DNA from: Selenomonas sp.
Lineage (GTDB): Bacteria; Bacillota; Negativicutes; Selenomonadales; Selenomonadaceae
Assembly (NCBI GenBank): GCA_022773585.1
Contig: JALEZZ010000037.1
Span: 27,668 to 91,667 of the forward strand
Length of the DNA: 64,000 nt
Reading direction: 5' to 3'
The notes beneath the pieces are model-generated. The model was not told where the DNA came from. It saw only the letters and a program-made list of their open reading frames with translations, and did no database searches. The translations under genes and the position numbers were made by a program. Below are positions 62,701-64,000 of this stretch, one piece after another (the first letter of the stretch is position 1; every line of letters begins with the position of its first letter).

Positions 62701-63211
62701 CGTCTCCATCCGCTTAATGAAGGAAGGAGGCGTGCGCGACAAGCAGGTTGTGCGCATCGCGGGCCTCTTCACGGAAGTCAAGCGCATCACGACGAAGAAG
62801 GGCGAGACGATGTGCTTCGCGACGCTCGAAGACTTCACCGACAGCCTCGAGACCATCATCTTCCCGCGCGTCTTCTACGAGCACGTCAACCAGTGCGTCG
62901 TTGACGAGGCTGTCGTACTGCAAGGCCATGTCGATGTGCAGGACGATGCTGTGAAGCTGCTCGTCGACAACATCTGGGAGCTCGCGGACTACCAGCCAGA
63001 ATACTACATCAAAGTGCCGGATAATCTCGACGAAGAGAAGAAGCAGGCACTCCACGAGGCATTCCAGACGTATCACGGAGACCAGATTGTCTTTTTGCAA
63101 ATCGGCGGCCGCTGGAAGAAGACGGGCACGAACTACTGGCTGAAGAGCGGTGGAGACGTGCGCGAAGCGCTGGCATCCATCCTCGGCGAGGATGCCGTCC
63201 ATATCCGCTGA
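59780..63211 (+). CDS. dnaE: DNA polymerase III alpha subunit
   Basis: A 1143-residue replicative polymerase. The PHP domain opens FAHLHVHTEFSLLDGASR. The polymerase core has GVGPGRGSAAGSIVAYLLGI and PDIDVDFDYIQRSKVIEYV with catalytic Asp residues. A helix-hairpin-helix and an OB domain (VVRIAGLFTEVKRITTKKGE) complete the C-terminus. No ATG is available at the start: GTG 59780 has no spaced ribosome site, whereas an ATT at 59789 lies six bases after GAGGTG (59777-59782). The true start is therefore uncertain; the GTG is given here. Confidence 0.96.
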   Translation: MVPIPEIEETAPAKSSIPFAHLHVHTEFSLLDGASRIPDLIAAAKAEGMDAIAITDHGAMYGVIDFYKEAKKQGVKPIIGCEVYVAPGDRHERAEVNGVKYYHLILLAENQTGYRNLVKLVSYANIEGFYYKPRVDHELLRKYHEGIICLSACVAGEVPRALIADNPDRADALVREYIDIFGKENYFLEIQNHGLDEEKKSNAGLIALAKKYGLGLVATNDSHYVRREDSEFHDILLCIQMAKTVDDPDRMRFNSDDYYLKTPEEMAALFPDCPEAIENTMKIAERCNVDFEFGHLQLPYYPIPAPHKDDQAYLRFLCEQALPERYPDAAPAIRDRLEYELGIIHRMGYDSYFLIVWDFINYSREHGIGVGPGRGSAAGSIVAYLLGITNLDPMKYDLLFERFLNPERVSMPDIDVDFDYIQRSKVIEYVKERYGYDHVAQIVTFGTMAAKGAIRDVGRALNMPYAQVSDIAKLVPNELKMTLDKAMKESADFRKAYEESEDVRRLIDLAKKIEGLPRHSSTHAAGVVIARHPLTDYVPVSMSDGTLVTEYDKDHVEELGLLKMDFLGLRTLTVIADAVRNVAKNRGETVDIEHIPLTDDATSKMLCEGKTGAVFQMESGGMTQLVKDLAPRGFTDLIPTVALYRPGPLGSGMVEDFIAGLHGEKEVTYMHPLLEPILKETFGVVLYQEQVMQIVQVLAGFTLGQADLLRRAMGKKKAKILMDQKQNFLDGCKKNGIEMGLANTIFDLLTHFADYGFNKSHSAAYALVAWQTAYLKAHYPQEFMAAMLSSVMDTDKVTVYIEQCRRMGIPILPPDINASEISFTVDGPAIRFGLAAVRNVGENALKGVIAERTEHGPFTSLVDFCSRIDAQKFSKRPLESLIRCGAFDSLGARRSQLLAVLDKAMGEAQRKQRDEASGQLGLFSADVLDEAAELELPDIPEASKEEILAWEKEATGFYITGHPLEKYKGIIDNLVSIRLMKEGGVRDKQVVRIAGLFTEVKRITTKKGETMCFATLEDFTDSLETIIFPRVFYEHVNQCVVDEAVVLQGHVDVQDDAVKLLVDNIWELADYQPEYYIKVPDNLDEEKKQALHEAFQTYHGDQIVFLQIGGRWKKTGTNYWLKSGGDVREALASILGEDAVHIR

Positions 63212-63218
63212 GGGACGT

Positions 63219-63782
63219 TCATACCTGCACGAGTTCTCGTGAGCATTTGCCGACGCAGCCATCCTCCCAGTCTTCCTCGAAGTCTTTGATCGGGGCAAAC
63301 GTCTTGAGAACGTCGTGTCCGATGGCGATGTCAATGTCTTCGGAGAACCAGACGGCTTTTTCAAAAGAGATTTCCAACCGCCAGAAGTCGAGCAGGATGC
63401 CGCGCGTGACATAGACGTCGTAAGTCTGCTCGCCGTTCTCGAACAGTTCTTGATGCTCCTGCACGAGATGGATGTCTTGGATGGTGCGGTTCACGTGGAT
63501 GGTCTGCCACCAGTCTTTTTTGTCGTCGATGATGGCATCGCGCCGCGTCGCGAGCGTCATGCGCGCCACGTCATCGACAGCGCCGTAGTAATCCATGGGT
63601 TCTGTGAAGTTGCAGAGATAGAACGGCGTAGCTTCGATTTGCAAGATGGCTGCAAACCAAGCCGTCAAGCGCAGGTGGGAATAGGGTTTTTTGTCGCAGC
63701 CGATGGACACGAGCCGCTGCCCTTTCCAGCTGCGGAGTAGGTTGATTTCCTGCTCGGTGAAAAGCAAATTTTGACGAACCAT
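63219..63782 (-). CDS. Protein of unknown function (187 aa)
   Basis: A soluble protein on the minus strand with AAGGAGGGG before its ATG. It is rich in Trp, Asp and aromatic residues (DDKKDWWQTIHVNRTIQDIHLV, FEEDWEDGCVGKC). No signal peptide or membrane segment is seen, and I recognise no family. It is convergent with dnaE; their stop codons lie only about 8 bases apart and no terminator hairpin is visible between them. A promoter is visible upstream. Confidence 0.75.
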   Translation of the reverse strand: MVRQNLLFTEQEINLLRSWKGQRLVSIGCDKKPYSHLRLTAWFAAILQIEATPFYLCNFTEPMDYYGAVDDVARMTLATRRDAIIDDKKDWWQTIHVNRTIQDIHLVQEHQELFENGEQTYDVYVTRGILLDFWRLEISFEKAVWFSEDIDIAIGHDVLKTFAPIKDFEEDWEDGCVGKCSRELVQV

Positions 63783-63818
63783 GGGAACCCCTCCTTGAAA
63801 ATAGTTGTTTCTTCCAGC

Positions 63819-63847
63819 AGTATAGGATGGGATGAATGAGAATGCAA
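63819..63847 (-). promoter_or_regulatory. Sigma-70-type promoter for the 63219-63782 gene
   Basis: Minus-strand -35 TTGCAT (63842-63847), a 17-base spacer and -10 TATACT (63819-63824), about 37 bases before the start codon. Confidence 0.65.
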
Positions 63848-63933
63848 TCTGTAGTAAATGAACTCAAACTTCGCACACGGAAAACATCCCGCGTGTCTTG
63901 AAAAATCAGCATGCAACGGATAAAAGACTTCAT

Positions 63934-64000
63934 TCATGCACACTTCTGCCCTTGTAGAACGGTCATCCAAAGGGCAGGCAAATTCTTCAGAAACCGTTCC
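63934..64000 (-). CDS. Possible C-terminal end of a gene entering from the right edge (partial)
   Basis: On the minus strand, one frame runs from the edge and ends at a TGA (63934-63936). It encodes ERFLKNLPALWMTVLQGQKC plus one Ala. The text is protein-like, but too short to identify. Its transcription would run into the downstream minus-strand gene. Confidence 0.35.
   Translation of the reverse strand, partial: ERFLKNLPALWMTVLQGQKCA

Noticed and set aside
1..64000. tRNA, rRNA, CRISPR arrays, prophage or IS transposase genes
   Set aside because: No such sequences could be recognised on either strand. The palindromic repeats are non-coding and carry no transposase.

Overview
The window is a 64 kb, GC-rich bacterial chromosome segment with no rRNA, tRNA, phage or insertion-sequence genes that I can recognise. 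The gene set points to the Negativicutes, most likely a Selenomonadaceae member close to Selenomonas or Mitsuokella. It combines Firmicutes-type regulation (T-box, NiaR) with outer-membrane features (a porin-like protein), a MinCDE system, a glutaminyl-tRNA synthetase, and a PTP-like cysteine phytase of the type known from Selenomonas ruminantium. The genus assignment is an inference; no marker RNA is present to settle it.

Layout. 0-11.5 kb: a ComEC C-terminal fragment, a CYTH protein, a nitroreductase, a UvrD-type helicase carrying an internal DnaQ-like exonuclease, a NiaR-like repressor, an HD hydrolase, glnS, an ArsB/NhaD transporter, recA-recX and a DUF805 protein. 11.5-12.7 kb: a lone trpD on the minus strand behind a promoter and an attenuator-like hairpin. 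12.7-17.2 kb: a degraded stretch, a porin-like gene with an in-frame amber codon, an exported cysteine phytase, and a chemoreceptor whose 5' end looks frameshifted. 17.3-32.1 kb: guaA, then maf-radC-mreBCD-mrdA-minCDE-rodA (cell shape and division-site placement), a TIGR03960-type radical SAM protein and rng. 32.3-40.5 kb: an L,D-transpeptidase, polA, coaE, pnp, an Asp-rich membrane protein and a phosphoribosyltransferase.

40.5-50.5 kb is a surface-polysaccharide cluster. Two tandem paralogous two-domain glycosyltransferases are followed by rfbF, a two-domain methyltransferase, a TylCIII/NovU-type C-methyltransferase, an RfbC-like epimerase, a NeuD-like acyltransferase, a DegT-type aminotransferase and rfbG. 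Together they predict an unusual CDP-linked, C-methyl-branched, acylated amino-6-deoxysugar. The rest of the window holds a leucine T-box with leuA and dtd, small unknown genes, a type II NADH dehydrogenase, a two-component system, a Tat-exported HD-domain protein, dnaE (possibly with a non-canonical start) and minus-strand genes of unknown function at the right edge.

A family of palindromic, CTCCCTC-type intergenic repeats occurs at least eight times. Two full copies (about 205 bp) lie in opposite orientations. One copy is nested in another. One provides the 3' end of coaE, one the apparent ribosome binding site of coaE, and one is read through in frame inside polA. This repeat family, the CDP-sugar cluster and the disrupted envelope genes at 13-15.5 kb are the most interesting parts of the window.
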